Shown here one piece after another: positions 1 through 7,557 of a DNA stretch of 16,198 nt. This stretch comes from CG2-30-36-16 sp964372115 (GTDB taxonomy: Bacteria > Bacteroidota > Ignavibacteria > Ignavibacteriales > Ignavibacteriaceae), in NCBI GenBank assembly GCA_964372115.1, contig CAYJPN010000057.1, positions 1 through 16,198 on the forward strand, in the 5' to 3' direction. A model generated the notes under the pieces. It saw nothing but the letters and a program-made list of their open reading frames with translations. It ran no database searches and had not been told where the DNA came from. A program made the position numbers and the translations under genes. How positions within the stretch are numbered: the stretch's first letter is position 1; every line of letters starts with the position of its first letter.

Positions 1-53
1 AGTTTTTTTACTCTCAAAAAGAAATTTGGGTTTTTAAGGGTTGACTAAATAAA

Positions 54-554
54 TTGTGGGTAGAACCTGAAATAAGAGATTCTGTAGTAGACACCATTAC
101 TTATTTTCATAACAGAAGCGAACTGCCGGTGTACAAGCTGCTAAAAGTAATCAGTCTGTCATCGGTAAAATACTACAGATGGGAGAAACGTTATGGAAAG
201 AAAAACAAACACAACGGGCGAGTACCGAAACAGCACTGGCTTACGCCGGAAGAAGTGCGGAAAATTATAGACTATGCGAGAGAACATTATGCGGAGCGTG
301 ATTTTTACTATCGTTACGGCTATAGAAGTTTAACCTATAATATGCTCGATGAAAACATAGTGGCAGTTCATCCATCAACCGTATACCGGATACTGAAGAA
401 AGAAGGACTGCTTAATAAATGGAATACTCAGAAAAGCAGCCTAAAAGGCACCGGCTTTATACAGCCGGACGAGCCTCATAAACACTGGCATTTAGATATT
501 AAGTACTTAAACTTTAACGGAACATTTTTGTTTGTAGCTCAATTGATAAGTTGA
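54..554 (+). pseudogene. 3'-truncated IS3-type transposase (DDE integrase)
   Basis: The 166-residue product matches the N-terminal half of a DDE transposase of the IS3/integrase-core type that begins 'MWV' in relatives, so the TTG at 54 is a sensible start. It has a helix-turn-helix-like N-terminus, a stretch with SVKYYRWEKRYG, the VHPSTVYRILKKEGLL segment, and the start of the catalytic core at HWHLDIKYL, where D148 would be the first catalytic aspartate. The reading stops 18 residues later, just before the segment that normally reads '...DGYSR'. The second Asp and the catalytic Glu are absent, so it cannot be an active transposase alone. Full-length relatives run to roughly 270-320 residues. 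The break abuts the leader of the receiver gene at 571, which suggests a deletion or rearrangement joined the element to a two-component locus. No terminal inverted repeat was recognised. Confidence 0.8.
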
Positions 555-586
555 AAACAAAAGGTATCATATGCAACACGCTTTAA
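542..586 (+). pseudogene. Possible 3' end of a lost gene overlapping the receiver start
   Basis: In the frame ending at TAA 584-586 the DNA reads IDKLKTKGIICNTL and stops 16 nt inside the receiver gene. A short overlap of this kind is typical of a histidine kinase gene coupled to a downstream regulator, and an IDKLKTKG tail is plausible for a kinase C-terminus. Everything upstream has been replaced by the transposase fragment. Only about 14 codons remain, so this is a weak inference. Confidence 0.25.
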
Positions 587-999
587 AAATATTGTTTGTT
601 GAAGACATACCCGCCGACGTTGAACTTGCTCAACGAATACTTAAGAAAGGGGGGATAGCTTTTGTCTCTAATGTTGTTCAAGACGAAGAGACTTTCCTCC
701 ATGCATTATCAAAATTCCTCCCCGATATTGTCATCTCCGATTTTGAAATGCTGCAACTCAACGGGATGGCAGCATTAAATCTTCTTTTAGAAAATAGCCC
801 TTCAACTCCTTTCATTCTTTTAACCGGTTCTGCAAACAAAGAGCTTGCGGTTGAATTTATGAAAAACGGCGCTACCGACTATATAATGAAAGAGCATATA
901 GCGCGCTTACCACTGGCAGTAAAAGATGCACTTGAAATTGATCAAATCACAGCTTTAGCAGCCGGATGTGATGATTATCTTGCAAAGCCATTCTCATGA
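571..999 (+). CDS. Response-regulator receiver protein, fused to the tail of a second receiver (probably degenerate)
   Basis: Residues 1-122 form a complete CheY-like receiver: acidic pair E11/D12, phospho-acceptor D57 in the PDIVISD strand, switch T85 in FILLTG, and conserved K107 in YIMKE. Such domains accept phosphate from a histidine kinase in the cytoplasm. Residues 127-142 (ALAAGCDDYLAKPFS) are the last part of another receiver, with a second D-Y-x-K-P motif, so the protein joins one receiver to the C-terminal third of a second one. This is what a hybrid kinase with receivers at both ends would leave after losing its middle. The TGA at 997-999 interrupts that second tail. The start ATG has AAAGG 5 nt upstream. 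No output domain is present. It may still make a stable single-domain regulator. Confidence 0.8.
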   Translation: MQHALKILFVEDIPADVELAQRILKKGGIAFVSNVVQDEETFLHALSKFLPDIVISDFEMLQLNGMAALNLLLENSPSTPFILLTGSANKELAVEFMKNGATDYIMKEHIARLPLAVKDALEIDQITALAAGCDDYLAKPFS

Positions 1000-1053
1000 G
1001 ATCAATTGCTTGAGATAATTGGTAAGTTTATGAAGGAGGAAGTTGGGCTGTAG
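1000..1053 (+). pseudogene. Remnant C-terminal helix of a receiver domain, cut off by an in-frame TGA
   Basis: Directly after the TGA at 997-999 the same frame stays open for 17 codons, reading DQLLEIIGKFMKEEVGL, then TAG at 1051-1053. This is the last helix expected after KPFS in a receiver domain, where the usual next residue is Arg. One CGA-to-TGA change would explain the stop. It supports calling the whole 571-1053 unit a decayed gene. Confidence 0.65.
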
Positions 1054-1168
1054 GCTTTTAGTTAGTTATTAAAAATATTCTGGGGTGGACTGGGCAAAAA
1101 TATAAGAGAATTAAATGGTTAAAAAAATATAACCGGATGGATGAATAGTCTCATTCAATCTTAGCGCG

Positions 1169-1257
1169 GCATTGCCGTGTAAAGAGTTTGTGGAAAAATA
1201 TGGGCTGAAAGTGAAGAAGGAATAGGGAGTACGTTTTATTTCACACTAAAATCATAA
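1169..1257 (+). pseudogene. Histidine-kinase C-terminal (HATPase G2 region) relic with a frameshift
   Basis: Two frames together give the end of a histidine-kinase ATPase domain. Positions 1169-1204 read ALPCKEFVEKYG, and 1195-1257 read KIWAESEEGIGSTFYFTLKS followed by TAA. Intact kinases end with a stretch like 'GLALCKEFVEKHGGKIWAESEEGKGSTFYFTLP'. Here the frames overlap, as if a few bases were lost at the repeated GGAAAAA. There is no start codon and no upstream kinase sequence. It lies downstream of the receiver relic, which is the reverse of hybrid-kinase order, so it is probably a piece of another kinase or has been rearranged. Confidence 0.65.
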
Positions 1258-1286
1258 ACGGTTTTATACATGCGGGCAAATGCAAC

Positions 1287-1327
1287 CTTCGAGGTCAGAG
1301 CAACTAATTCAGTCCGGGATCTCGAAG
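1287..1327. repeat. Imperfect inverted repeat with 10-bp arms
   Basis: CTTCGAGGTC (1287-1296) can pair with GATCTCGAAG (1318-1327), giving a 10-bp stem with one G-T pair and a 21-nt loop. It lies 27 nt beyond the 3' end of the minus-strand sugar transferase and is not followed by a T tract on either strand. It could be a dispersed palindromic repeat or a weak transcript end. Partly similar words (CCGGGAT, TGCAACCT, TCGAA) recur at 11538-11556. Confidence 0.45.
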
Positions 1328-1354
1328 TTTTATTTCACTTACAAAATAGATTTC

Positions 1355-2044
1355 TCAAAAAACACCACGACAATTCAGTATCTGAACACAAGGCGTTTTG
1401 CTCTCTCCGGCTACATCTTTTCCAAAAATTGAGTCTTCCTTTTTTCCTGCTCCGGAAAATATTAAAAGAGTTTGAATTCCTATTTTTATGTCTAACTGTA
1501 AAGAGCGCTTTTCTTCATAGAACATATCCCAATTTAGCAAATCTCCGGCGCCAAGAGTTCTCTTTCCAAATAACTGCCACATTCCAAGAATTCCCGGCTT
1601 TGAGGTTAATTGCATCCGCCTTTTGCTCTCTTCCGGGAAATATTCTTTCATATATTTTAGATCGAAGAGATCAAGCGGACGAGGACCAATTAAACTCATC
1701 TCTCCTTTAATTACATTAACCAGCTGAGGCAATTCATCTATTCCGTATTGCCTTAGTAATTTGCAATATTTCGGAACTTTCTCTTTACAACCGGGACTTA
1801 ATAAAAACTTTCTGCCTGAAACCAGGTTTTCCATTCCTTCATTTTTAGCCGTCCGTATTTTAAATAAGTTGAACAATTTGCCGTCAAATGACAACCCGCG
1901 TTTCTGAATAAAGATTGAAAAACTTCTTGTCTCAATAACACTTATAAGAATTGCGGTTAGAAGTAAAGGAAAAAGAATAACCAGTAAAAAAATGGAGATA
2001 GCTATATCACCGGACCTTTTAATTCTTTTTTGATTTATCAACAT
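1355..2044 (-). CDS. Bacterial sugar transferase (undecaprenyl-phosphate sugar phosphotransferase, PglC/WcaJ-like)
   Basis: This 229-residue protein has the layout of a small priming phosphoglycosyl transferase, which moves a sugar phosphate from a nucleotide sugar to undecaprenyl phosphate at the inner membrane to start a surface glycan. Residues 11-36 are a long hydrophobic segment containing a proline (P26), as in the re-entrant helix of monotopic family members. QKRGLSFDGKLFNLFKIRT (47-65) is followed by the catalytic D103-E104 in GIDELPQLVNVIKG and then MSLIGPRP (116-123). KPGILGMWQLFGK and the WDMFYEEKRSLQLDIKI segment complete the family pattern. No large N-terminal membrane domain is present. 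The last ~30 residues go beyond the usual end of the domain. The gene stands alone, with no glycosyltransferase cluster in the window, and the ATG at 2044 has no clear ribosome binding site. The sugar donor cannot be told from sequence. Confidence 0.88.
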   Translation of the reverse strand: MLINQKRIKRSGDIAISIFLLVILFPLLLTAILISVIETRSFSIFIQKRGLSFDGKLFNLFKIRTAKNEGMENLVSGRKFLLSPGCKEKVPKYCKLLRQYGIDELPQLVNVIKGEMSLIGPRPLDLFDLKYMKEYFPEESKRRMQLTSKPGILGMWQLFGKRTLGAGDLLNWDMFYEEKRSLQLDIKIGIQTLLIFSGAGKKEDSIFGKDVAGESKTPCVQILNCRGVF

Positions 2045-2074
2045 TCATTTTATCCATTATTTTCAAAGAGCCGC

Positions 2075-2091
2075 CCGCCTCAGCAAGGCGG
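2075..2091 (-). terminator. GC-rich hairpin after the 939-aa T9SS gene
   Basis: CCGCCT and AGGCGG form a perfect 6-bp stem around a 5-nt loop, 13 nt past the stop codon of the gene ending at 2105. On the minus strand the stem is not followed by a U run, so it may be a palindromic repeat or an RNA-stabilising hairpin rather than an intrinsic terminator. Confidence 0.4.
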
Positions 2092-2104
2092 CATACTACT
2101 TTTT

Positions 2105-4924
2105 CTACTTCATCAAAACAAATTTCTTTATTTGCAAAAACTCTCCCGCCTGCAAGCTATAGAAATATATTCCGCTTGCTAAACCGCGTGCGTTAAATTC
2201 AACGTGATGAAATCCTGCCGGTCTTTCTTCGTTAACCAAAGTTGCTACTTCGCTGCCGACTACATCGTAAATCTTTAATTGTACTTTGCTGTCAACCGGT
2301 AACTGAAAACTGATAACTGTAACCGGGTTAAATGGATTTGGATAATTCTGCGCTAATGCAAACACTGTAGGTATTTTATCTACATCTATTTCTATTTCCT
2401 TGCTATATTCATATTTACCGTCGCTATCAATTTGTTTTAAGCGATATGAATATTTTCCGTTGCTAATTTTTTCATCAGTAAAAGTATATTCTTTTGCCGA
2501 ATTACTATTTCCATTTCCCTGCACAAACCCAACTTTCTCCCAATTCCTAATTCCTAATTCCTCATTCCTAATTCTCTCTACCTGAAATCCATAATTATTT
2601 ACTTCCGTTGCAGTTTGCCAGTTTAACACAACACTGCCCCCATTTACTGATGCTGAAAAAGAAGTTAGTTCAACCGGAAGAGCCGATGTGGTATTTTCAT
2701 CTGCGCCCATATACGGGTATGTTGCGCTTCTTGCTTCACCGTCTATATCCGTATCATACGGCGCACCGAGAGGTGCAGCAATTAAATCACCATCGCCAAT
2801 AGAAGCTCCAGCAAGATGTAAATCTGTTGCAGATACAAAATTAACAGCTTTCGATACTGAGTTAGCATCTCTTGGGGCAACTCTTGTTTGAAAAGTTGCA
2901 AGAGTTTGATCAGAAATTGAACTAGTAAAAAATATCAAATGACTTGCATTAGGAATTCCTGCATAAAATAAATTGTAATCTGAGGTTGATGAATAATATG
3001 TAGCAATATCAGTGGTGTAGTTAAAATAGAAAGCTATTGCCTTTCCGGTGCCAATAGGTGTTGCTGCATTTACAAAAATGTTGTTGCGCATCTCAAGGGT
3101 AGAAGTTGCCAAATAATAAATTGCGTATATTGATAAGTTCCCTGATGCGCTTGTTCCTGTTAGATAGACCGTATTAAAATAAAGCGCTACAGAAGTACCG
3201 CCCGAAATCCAAAAACCTTTGATTGATCCTCCTGCAATCGGTAGTTTTATATCTGAAATAAAGTTGTTATAAATATATTGGCTCGTTCCAGCAGATATTT
3301 GAACACCAGTACAAAAAGCATTAGAACTTCTATTGTTCGTTAAATTGTAAATCTTGTTATTATAAAAGTAAGTTGTTCCTGTCCCACTATTTTGAACACC
3401 AGTTAGAGTACTACCTGTAGTGGTAAGATTGTACACATTGTTGTTATAAACAGTAGGGTTAGTTCCATAAAACACTAAGCCATAAGTTTCGGCGGAAGCT
3501 GATAAATTATAGATATTGTTATTGTTAATTTGATTGCTAATGCCACCGGCTGCATATATACCGTATAACATCCCAGTGCCTAGATTAGAAATGTTAGAGA
3601 CCGTATTATTACTGCAAACACGGTTTTGTCCGCCGGTGCCTATGCCTGAATAAATACTGCGTATTTCACTGTTACCGGAATTTACGACTATGTTTGAAAA
3701 ATCATTATTTGTAATTGTCTCGGTTCCACTTGTTGCAGTACCATTATTATAATAGCCATAGACAACGCCGCTTGCTATAGTCAATGTACCAACTGTTGAG
3801 TTACCTGATACGGTTATATTCGGTGTAGTAGTACTACTAACAATGTTTATTAATTTAAGACTTGTAGCAGTGGTAGTGCTCGAGGCAAATGTATTGTTAT
3901 TAAATGTATAAGAAGCGGCCAAGCCATTAGGGTAAATGCATGTTATTGAACCAGTAGAAGAGAGATTAAAAGCATTGTTGCTGCCAACAACATCGCCAGA
4001 GCAACTAGAATAAAATATTCCATTCATATCTGCAATGTGGGGGGATGCTTCGTTAGTTATCGTATTATAAGCTGCTTGCGGGTTATTAACATTATAGAAA
4101 TAAACCGCAGTAGTATTGGTAGCGCTTCCGCCGCCAAAATTTTGTATCGTATTACCGGCACCTGATTGCCCAATAATAATATTATTATCCTTAAAACCGA
4201 CTGCTCTTGAACCGAAATTAATTATGCCGTAGTGGACGTTTTGAATTGTATTGCCGGTAATAGTAATATCTGAATTTATGCCGCTTGAAGCTGTAACATT
4301 TACACCATTTGAGGAAACTGTTGATGTCGTTCCGTTACTTAAATATATTCCCACAACATAAGGACTGGTACCTTTGGTCATGGTAATTACTGCATTTTTA
4401 ATGCTTACATTTTGGCAGCCATTTGTTCCGCTCAGTTTGTATGAAAAGTAACCATATTCTATTCCCTGATCAGTGGCGGCAAGATCAATTCCATCAAAAG
4501 TTATATAATCGGTACCGTCAATTCTTAGAATGCCGTCACCCAATCCACCAGTTGTACTTGTAGCATAAATTCCGGCATCGGTGCGTGTAATTATTGGGTT
4601 AGCGCCGGCACCGCTTTTTTGAAAAGTAATTGGGTTTGCGGCAGTTCCCGTAGCCGTTATAGTAATTTGTGAAGTACTATTTTCTGTATGACCAGCCGAA
4701 ACGTTAAAGATAACACCGCCGGCGCCGACTCCATTTGTATTTAAAGCTGTAACAGCTGCGGCAATTGTAGCGTAATTCATTCCGGCACCTACGGTTATTG
4801 TCCCAGTAAGTGGTCCTGGTCCTGCAAAAGCGCTACTTCCAGTAAGAAACAAGAAGGTACAGGTTAATAAAAGTATATTACGCAAACTCGAAGGTGTTGA
4901 AACAGAGTAACGATTTTTGAACAT
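2105..4924 (-). CDS. Secreted right-handed beta-helix protein with T9SS type A sorting domain
   Basis: The 939-residue protein is built for export to the cell surface. Residues 1-34 form a signal peptide ending near SSAFA. The body, to about residue 740, is rich in N, T, S and G with recurring 'NNxIYNL'-like turns (for example NNNIYNL, NNNVYNL, NNKIYNL), as in parallel beta-helix folds of surface adhesins and polysaccharide-binding proteins. It starts with a YATIAAAVTALN segment, typical of pectate-lyase-like proteins. From about residue 747, LPVELTSFSASVNGGSVVLNW begins a fibronectin-III-like module. The last ~88 residues (FALAQNYPNPFNP to KKFVLMK) are the T9SS sorting domain, normally removed on secretion. 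GGAG lies 6 nt before the ATG. It follows the 796-aa gene by 75 nt on the same strand and may be co-transcribed. No catalytic residues were recognised; adhesion is a guess. Confidence 0.88.
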   Translation of the reverse strand: MFKNRYSVSTPSSLRNILLLTCTFLFLTGSSAFAGPGPLTGTITVGAGMNYATIAAAVTALNTNGVGAGGVIFNVSAGHTENSTSQITITATGTAANPITFQKSGAGANPIITRTDAGIYATSTTGGLGDGILRIDGTDYITFDGIDLAATDQGIEYGYFSYKLSGTNGCQNVSIKNAVITMTKGTSPYVVGIYLSNGTTSTVSSNGVNVTASSGINSDITITGNTIQNVHYGIINFGSRAVGFKDNNIIIGQSGAGNTIQNFGGGSATNTTAVYFYNVNNPQAAYNTITNEASPHIADMNGIFYSSCSGDVVGSNNAFNLSSTGSITCIYPNGLAASYTFNNNTFASSTTTATSLKLINIVSSTTTPNITVSGNSTVGTLTIASGVVYGYYNNGTATSGTETITNNDFSNIVVNSGNSEIRSIYSGIGTGGQNRVCSNNTVSNISNLGTGMLYGIYAAGGISNQINNNNIYNLSASAETYGLVFYGTNPTVYNNNVYNLTTTGSTLTGVQNSGTGTTYFYNNKIYNLTNNRSSNAFCTGVQISAGTSQYIYNNFISDIKLPIAGGSIKGFWISGGTSVALYFNTVYLTGTSASGNLSIYAIYYLATSTLEMRNNIFVNAATPIGTGKAIAFYFNYTTDIATYYSSTSDYNLFYAGIPNASHLIFFTSSISDQTLATFQTRVAPRDANSVSKAVNFVSATDLHLAGASIGDGDLIAAPLGAPYDTDIDGEARSATYPYMGADENTTSALPVELTSFSASVNGGSVVLNWQTATEVNNYGFQVERIRNEELGIRNWEKVGFVQGNGNSNSAKEYTFTDEKISNGKYSYRLKQIDSDGKYEYSKEIEIDVDKIPTVFALAQNYPNPFNPVTVISFQLPVDSKVQLKIYDVVGSEVATLVNEERPAGFHHVEFNARGLASGIYFYSLQAGEFLQIKKFVLMK
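2324..2494 (-). repeat. 171-bp direct repeat, copy 1 (linker plus start of T9SS domain)
   Basis: Aligning 2324-2494 with 5219-5389 gives 170 matches in 171 positions; the only difference is A2369 against G5264. It encodes the end of the fibronectin-like module, the KIPTVFALAQNYPNPFNP hinge and the start of the sorting domain. Similarity drops sharply at both edges. Confidence 0.95.
2543..2577 (-). repeat. Heptanucleotide tandem repeat inside the coding sequence
   Basis: On the coding strand there are five consecutive 7-nt units of the form TAGGAAT with variants: AGAGAAT, TAGGAAT, GAGGAAT, TAGGAAT, TAGGAAT. It encodes RIRNEELGIRN in a loop of the fibronectin-like module. The third unit, which begins on a codon boundary, has G in place of T, so the frame reads GAG and not the stop TAG. 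Confidence 0.85.
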
Positions 4925-4999
4925 AAAATCTCCATTGGTTTTATTGGTTAATTGACATTTTATTAGCTATCATTTCATTAAAACTTGGCCGGCAAAACC

Positions 5000-7390
5000 T
5001 TATCTTAGCAGTATCATCTTTTTAGCACTTGTAAAATCACCGCTTGAAATTCTGTAAAAATAAACTCCACTCGAAAAAGTAGATGCATCAAAATTTACTT
5101 TGTGGTTTCCGGCTTCTATTTTACTATTAAGCAATTCAGCTACTTGTTGACCAATTGAATTGTAAACTACAAGTTTTACATAACCAGTTGTTGGAATGCT
5201 GAAATTTATCTCTGTACTCGGGTTAAATGGATTTGGATAATTCTGCGCTAATGCAAACACTGTGGGTATTTTATCTACATCTATTTCTATTTCCTTGCTA
5301 TATTCATATTTACCGTCGCTATCAATTTGTTTTAAGCGATATGAATATTTTCCGTTGCTAATTTTTTCATCAGTAAAAGTATATTCTTTAGTTGAGTTAC
5401 TATTCCCATGTCCTTCCACAAAACCAACTGCTTCCCATTCATTGTTTTTACTTTTTATCTGTTGGTGAACGGATTTCACTTCGTTCAACTTTTTCCTTTC
5501 TACTTGGAAACCATAGTTCCCAACTTCTGTTGCGGTTTGCCAGTTTAACACAACAGTGCTGCCATTTACTGATGCTATAAAAGATGTTAGTTCAACTGGA
5601 AGAGCCCCATCTTCCCAGTATTCATAAGCCCCTATGTCTGTGATCCCGTTTCTTACTGCACCTCTTTGATCGGTAGTTGGAGCGCCAACGTCTGTCCCGG
5701 CATCTATAGCAAAACTTCCGCTCAAAAGAGCAAGAGTTTGGGTGCCGTTTATAGTATTATTATCGGCAAGTGTTGCGGAGAGATCTAAATTCTGATTTGC
5801 CAATTCTGCATTATTCCTGTTCCATGAGGTACTTGCAGAACCATCGACTTTGTAATTATAGAGGATATTTGTGGTGTTTGTAAATTTCCAACCTGTGGCA
5901 CCTCCAGTCTCAGCTTGGTTTTTGATAATATTATTCCCATTATCAGTAAGAGTTGTGCTATACTCAACATGATAATCGCTGATACCATTGTCTGCAATAA
6001 TGGTATTGGAAATTGTCAGGGTAGTCTCAATCATAAAAATACCACCTCCCTTAGTTGCAGTATTATATGCTATAGTGCAATTAGTAAGGTTGATGATAGA
6101 AGAAGAATAAATCCCACCTCCATAATTTTCAGTGGATGAATTTCCGGAAATAGTAGTGTTAACTATATCTAAAATACCGATTTTAGGATCACCGGAATGA
6201 GTATTATGGTATATACCACCTCCTTCTTCTCCGATATTATCATTGATAACACAGTTGGTGATTGTTAGTAGAGTTCCATCATCGAAAATACCACCACCCA
6301 ATCCTGGCGCTTTATTAAAACTGACTGTTGAGTTGTTTAGTAAGAGGTTCGCTTCATAACCTATATAGATACCGCCTCCATATAAACTCGAAGTTGAGTT
6401 ACCGTGCCTGATTGTAACATTCTCAATGGTGGCTATTTTTCCAGAATTAATATTAAAAACACCATGTGAGGCAGTATTTGGGGTAACATCAGCTTGAATA
6501 ATGGTAACATCAGCACCCTGTCCCCGAATGGTTAAATCTTTATTAACCACAAGTTCCACTTCGGTAAAGGTTTCGGCAGAAACATTAATTACATCGCCAT
6601 TTCCTGCCGCAGCAATGGCAGCGGCAATGGTTGTAAAATCGCCTCCGCTTGTTGCCACATAGTATTCCTGATTAAAATCCACCATTAAATCACTTTTTGT
6701 GGAATTGCTTATAGAGGAAGCATCACCAGTGCTAAAGGCGGCATCCTGAAAGGCAAATGTCAGGTTTGAAACATCGTCCACATTATTATGGGCAGAAGCG
6801 GTTCCGTTAATCACAACACTTAAGGTGGTTGAACCTGTACGCGTGATAACGGCTGTAAGCCCTGTAGGAAGGTTTGAAACTAATACTTTACCATCGGTTA
6901 CAAAATTATCGCCATTTGTACCGGTAAATGTTCCGCCACCAAAATTGTTATGGGTGATAATTACCGGCGTACTATTATCAATGCTGCCGTCATTGGCTGA
7001 AGATTCAGAAAAAGTACCCGAACTATATGATAATGAAGTACCGGCTTCTTCGATAGTGGGAGCCTGCTGAAAATTATTATAATCCATCCATCCTGTAAAA
7101 GGGGGGGTATTTTGATCGAACGGAGATTGACTATAATTCTCGTAGTATCCATCAAAAGGGAAATCTACATTATAGGTAATAGACCACATACCAACCCCAT
7201 CACTATGCAAATAATATGATCCACCGGAAAGTTTCCATTTTGGTGCACCCATCATATTAATTCCATCCGGGGAGTAGGTGCCATTTAGGGAAGTTATTGC
7301 TGCCCCGCTTACCACGTAATCGGTAGCCATCAGTGTTGTGCTCCATGCGATTACCAGGAGCAGCATAGTTAATTTGTAGAGATTTTTCAT
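5000..7390 (-). CDS. Secreted beta-helix protein with GGGIY repeats, choice-of-anchor-Q-like region and T9SS type A sorting domain
   Basis: The 796-residue protein has a signal peptide at residues 1-22 (ending TTLMA). A beta-rich N-terminal part to about residue 235 precedes EYYVATSGGDFTTIAAAIAAA, the usual opening of a right-handed beta-helix. Residues ~337-450 carry five GGGI(Y/F) turns with NxTIxxN-like rungs, as in polymorphic outer-membrane and choice-of-anchor-Q proteins; the DQRG...DIGAYEY closing motif falls near 573-592. A fibronectin-like LPVELTSF module and a T9SS sorting domain (FALAQNYPNPFNP to KKMILLR) complete it. The cleaved protein should sit on the cell surface or be released. 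Its ATG has GGAG 10 nt upstream. The C-terminal hinge is almost identical in DNA to that of the next gene downstream. Ligand and function are unknown. Confidence 0.88.
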   Translation of the reverse strand: MKNLYKLTMLLLVIAWSTTLMATDYVVSGAAITSLNGTYSPDGINMMGAPKWKLSGGSYYLHSDGVGMWSITYNVDFPFDGYYENYSQSPFDQNTPPFTGWMDYNNFQQAPTIEEAGTSLSYSSGTFSESSANDGSIDNSTPVIITHNNFGGGTFTGTNGDNFVTDGKVLVSNLPTGLTAVITRTGSTTLSVVINGTASAHNNVDDVSNLTFAFQDAAFSTGDASSISNSTKSDLMVDFNQEYYVATSGGDFTTIAAAIAAAGNGDVINVSAETFTEVELVVNKDLTIRGQGADVTIIQADVTPNTASHGVFNINSGKIATIENVTIRHGNSTSSLYGGGIYIGYEANLLLNNSTVSFNKAPGLGGGIFDDGTLLTITNCVINDNIGEEGGGIYHNTHSGDPKIGILDIVNTTISGNSSTENYGGGIYSSSIINLTNCTIAYNTATKGGGIFMIETTLTISNTIIADNGISDYHVEYSTTLTDNGNNIIKNQAETGGATGWKFTNTTNILYNYKVDGSASTSWNRNNAELANQNLDLSATLADNNTINGTQTLALLSGSFAIDAGTDVGAPTTDQRGAVRNGITDIGAYEYWEDGALPVELTSFIASVNGSTVVLNWQTATEVGNYGFQVERKKLNEVKSVHQQIKSKNNEWEAVGFVEGHGNSNSTKEYTFTDEKISNGKYSYRLKQIDSDGKYEYSKEIEIDVDKIPTVFALAQNYPNPFNPSTEINFSIPTTGYVKLVVYNSIGQQVAELLNSKIEAGNHKVNFDASTFSSGVYFYRISSGDFTSAKKMILLR
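5219..5389 (-). repeat. 171-bp direct repeat, copy 2
   Basis: Partner of 2324-2494, with one mismatch. It occupies the same place relative to the sorting domain in this gene. Confidence 0.95.
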
Positions 7391-7557
7391 AAGTAAGACT
7401 CCATATTGTGTTTTTTAGTTAAAGTTTTCTCTATTGCTGCTCTTCTTTCGAGAATTAATAAATAGAACTTTCTTCTTTTATAAGTAAATACTCAAAAAAG
7501 TCTGCGTTTTGAAAAAACTTAATAACTTTTAATTTTTTATTAAATTATCTTTCAACT
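7391..7557. promoter_or_regulatory. Divergent intergenic region between the T9SS gene and the Lon-like gene
   Basis: These 167 AT-rich bases separate two genes that point away from each other, so promoters for both should lie here. No convincing Bacteroidota-type promoter (TTTG plus TAnnTTTG) was found on either strand. The call rests on gene orientation only. Confidence 0.4.

Noticed and set aside
1270..1710. Plus-strand open frame of 146 codons
   Set aside because: It runs antisense to the sugar transferase, and its product has no recognisable motif. A shadow frame.
7101..7107. G7 run in the 796-aa gene as a phase-variable tract
   Set aside because: Seven bases is short for slippage and it encodes an ordinary TPPF stretch. 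No sign of variation can be seen in one sequence.
2105..7390. The GGGIY and NNxIYNL protein repeats as a CRISPR or DNA tandem array
   Set aside because: The repetition is at protein level with diverged DNA. No equal-length spacers or identical repeats are present.
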